Positions 22,744 through 24,095 of a DNA stretch of 24,095 nt are shown here, one piece after another; position 1 is the stretch's first letter; every line of letters begins with the position of its first letter. Location: positions 1-24,095 of the forward strand of contig JANNEU010000064.1 of NCBI GenBank assembly GCA_031379035.1, in the 5' to 3' direction. The translations under genes were made by a program, and so were the position numbers. The stretch comes from JABFRJ01 sp031379035 (lineage in GTDB: Bacteria > Pseudomonadota > Alphaproteobacteria > Rhizobiales > Hyphomicrobiaceae). The notes beneath the pieces were generated by a model, which did not search any database, had not been told where the DNA came from, and was given only the letters and a program-made list of their open reading frames with translations.

Positions 22744-24095
22744 ATGCCCAAGAAGTCCACCAAACCAATCGCCACTGCCGCCGTTCCTGATGACGCCGCA
22801 CGCGCCCATGCGCGGCTCGCCGCCGAGATTGCGCGGCACGACGCGCTTTACTATCGCGACGATACGCCGGAAATTTCTGACGCGGCGTATGATGCGTTGC
22901 GCAGCGACCTGCTGGCCATTGAGGCGGCACATCCTTCGCTCGCCACCGCCGCCAGCCCTTCGCAACGCGTTGGCGCAGCACCGGTCGAAGCATTCGGCAA
23001 GATTGCACACGACGTGCCGATGCTGTCGCTTGGGAACGCGTTCGAAGATGCCGACGTTGTTGATTTCACAGCGCGCGTCCGCCGCTTTCTCTCGCTTGAT
23101 CCGACAGCGCCGCTCGTCTTCACCGCCGAACCCAAGATCGACGGGCTCTCTATTTCCATCCGCTACGAGAACGGCGCGTTGGTTCACGCCGCCACACGGG
23201 GTGACGGCGCGGAGGGTGAAAACGTCACCAGCAACGTCAAAACGATCCGTGAAGTTCCCCACACGCTCACCGGCAAAGACGTGCCGGAGCGCATCGACAT
23301 CCGTGGCGAAATCTATCTCGGGCACGACGACTTCCGCCGCCTCAATGAGGCGCAGATCGCGGCCGGCGACAAGGTCTTCGCCAACCCGCGCAACGCTGCT
23401 GCCGGTGCGCTGCGCCAGCTTGATGCGTCGATCACCGCTACCCGGCCGCTGCGCTTCTTTGCCTATACCTGGGGCGCGGTCTCGACACTGCCGGCCGACA
23501 CGCAAACTGGCGTCATTGCCGCCTATGCCCGCTGGGGCTTGCCGACCAACCCGCGCATGCGGAGTTGCACATCCGCTGATGAGATGCTCGCCTTTTACCG
23601 CGAGATCGGCGTTGCTCGCGCGTCGCTCGGCTACGACATCGATGGTGTCGTCTACAAAGTTGACCGGCTTGATCTGCAACAGCGTCTCGGCTTTGTCTCG
23701 CGCAGCCCGCGTTGGGCGATTGCGCATAAGTTCCCGGCCGAGCAGGCGACCACAGAACTGCGCGACATCGAAATCCAGGTTGGGCGCACGGGTGCGCTCA
23801 CTCCCGTGGCCAAGCTCGCCCCTGTCACCGTCAGCGGCGTGGTGGTTTCAAACGCCACGCTGCATAACGCCGACGAAATCGAGCGCAAGGATATTCGCAT
23901 TGGCGACACCGTCGTCGTGCAGCGCGCGGGCGACGTCATCCCGCAAGTGGTTGAAGTGGTGCTGAGCAAGCGCACGACTGCCTCTCGGCCTTATGTATTT
24001 CCAACGATCTGCCCCGAATGCGGCAGTGCCGCCGTTCGCGAAACAGATCCCGCCACCGGCGAGCGCGACGTGGTGTGCCGCTGCACCGGCGGGCT
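22744..24095 (+). CDS. ligA: NAD-dependent DNA ligase LigA, 3' end outside window
   Basis: Seals nicks between Okazaki fragments using NAD. 450 of about 700 residues are in the window. Domain Ia carries HDALYYRDDTPEISDAAYD (32-50), the NMN-binding region. The adenylated lysine is K131 in AEPKIDGLSISIRY. The nucleotidyltransferase motifs ATRGDGAEGENVT, IDIRGEIYL and FANPRNAAAGALRQLD follow in order, then DIDGVVYKVD. The OB fold (VGRTGALTPVAKL, RAGDVIPQV) leads into the zinc finger, ICPECG and VVCRCTGG, where the window ends. The ATG at 22744 has only GAGC upstream, but homology fixes it. Same strand as bamD and probably part of the same block. Confidence 0.97.
   Translation, partial: MPKKSTKPIATAAVPDDAARAHARLAAEIARHDALYYRDDTPEISDAAYDALRSDLLAIEAAHPSLATAASPSQRVGAAPVEAFGKIAHDVPMLSLGNAFEDADVVDFTARVRRFLSLDPTAPLVFTAEPKIDGLSISIRYENGALVHAATRGDGAEGENVTSNVKTIREVPHTLTGKDVPERIDIRGEIYLGHDDFRRLNEAQIAAGDKVFANPRNAAAGALRQLDASITATRPLRFFAYTWGAVSTLPADTQTGVIAAYARWGLPTNPRMRSCTSADEMLAFYREIGVARASLGYDIDGVVYKVDRLDLQQRLGFVSRSPRWAIAHKFPAEQATTELRDIEIQVGRTGALTPVAKLAPVTVSGVVVSNATLHNADEIERKDIRIGDTVVVQRAGDVIPQVVEVVLSKRTTASRPYVFPTICPECGSAAVRETDPATGERDVVCRCTGG

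Noticed and set aside
22658..23965. A long Arg/Ser/Pro-rich frame on the same strand as ligA
   Set aside because: Frame-shifted shadow of ligA, whose ligase motifs are intact.
1..24095. CRISPR arrays, tRNA or rRNA genes
   Set aside because: No regularly spaced repeats of 25-40 bp and no cloverleaf or rRNA sequence was recognised by eye on either strand.

Overview
The window looks like a chromosomal segment of a GC-rich alphaproteobacterium, plausibly Hyphomicrobiales/Rhizobiales-like. The evidence is the gene order ftsA-ftsZ-lpxC-bamD-ligA, an FtsZ with a long C-terminal linker, CtrA/CcrM-like sites ahead of ftsA, and REP-type palindromes of a kind common in that class. The order assignment is inference; the class is fairly secure. 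No rRNA, tRNA, CRISPR array or intact insertion sequence was recognised.

Layout. 1-793 (-): 3'-truncated branched-chain aminotransferase. 880-2079 (-): AAA/ORC-like ATPase of lower GC, with a good -35 box and odd direct repeats in its leader. 2226-4124 (+): YheS-type ABC-F ATPase. 4125-4428: hairpins and an operator-like palindrome. 4429-5496 (+): a low-GC protein with an N-terminal TIR domain (catalytic Glu present) and a C-terminal PLD-like domain lacking the HxK motif, the best candidate here for an undescribed immune-type effector. 5621-6229 (+): glutathione S-transferase. 6230-6496: convergent intergenic region full of inverted repeats. 6497-8588 (-): overlapping MetB-like enzyme and EamA exporter. 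8690-8830: 141-bp element with perfect 31-bp inverted ends. 8877-9704 (+): short-chain dehydrogenase. 10027-11004 (-): MoeB/ThiF-type enzyme plus a likely 52-codon partner ORF. 11174-12178 (+): secreted protein with a Cys-rich tail. 12330-13640 (+): purA behind a promoter-hairpin leader. 13697-14119 (-): small secreted protein.

14417-16960 (+): an iron-type periplasmic binding protein with a possible switch-like leader and a repeat-expanded signal peptide, then a PuuB/DadA-type FAD oxidoreductase. 17069-24095 (+): division and envelope block ftsA, ftsZ, lpxC, bamD and the 5' part of ligA. ftsQ is not immediately upstream of ftsA, and recN is not between bamD and ligA, so the usual alphaproteobacterial neighbourhood has been rearranged.

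Functionally, the right third is core growth machinery (Z-ring, lipid A commitment step, outer-membrane protein assembly, DNA ligase). The middle is housekeeping metabolism. The left 6 kb mixes core genes with two lower-GC genes (AAA ATPase and TIR protein) that look acquired.
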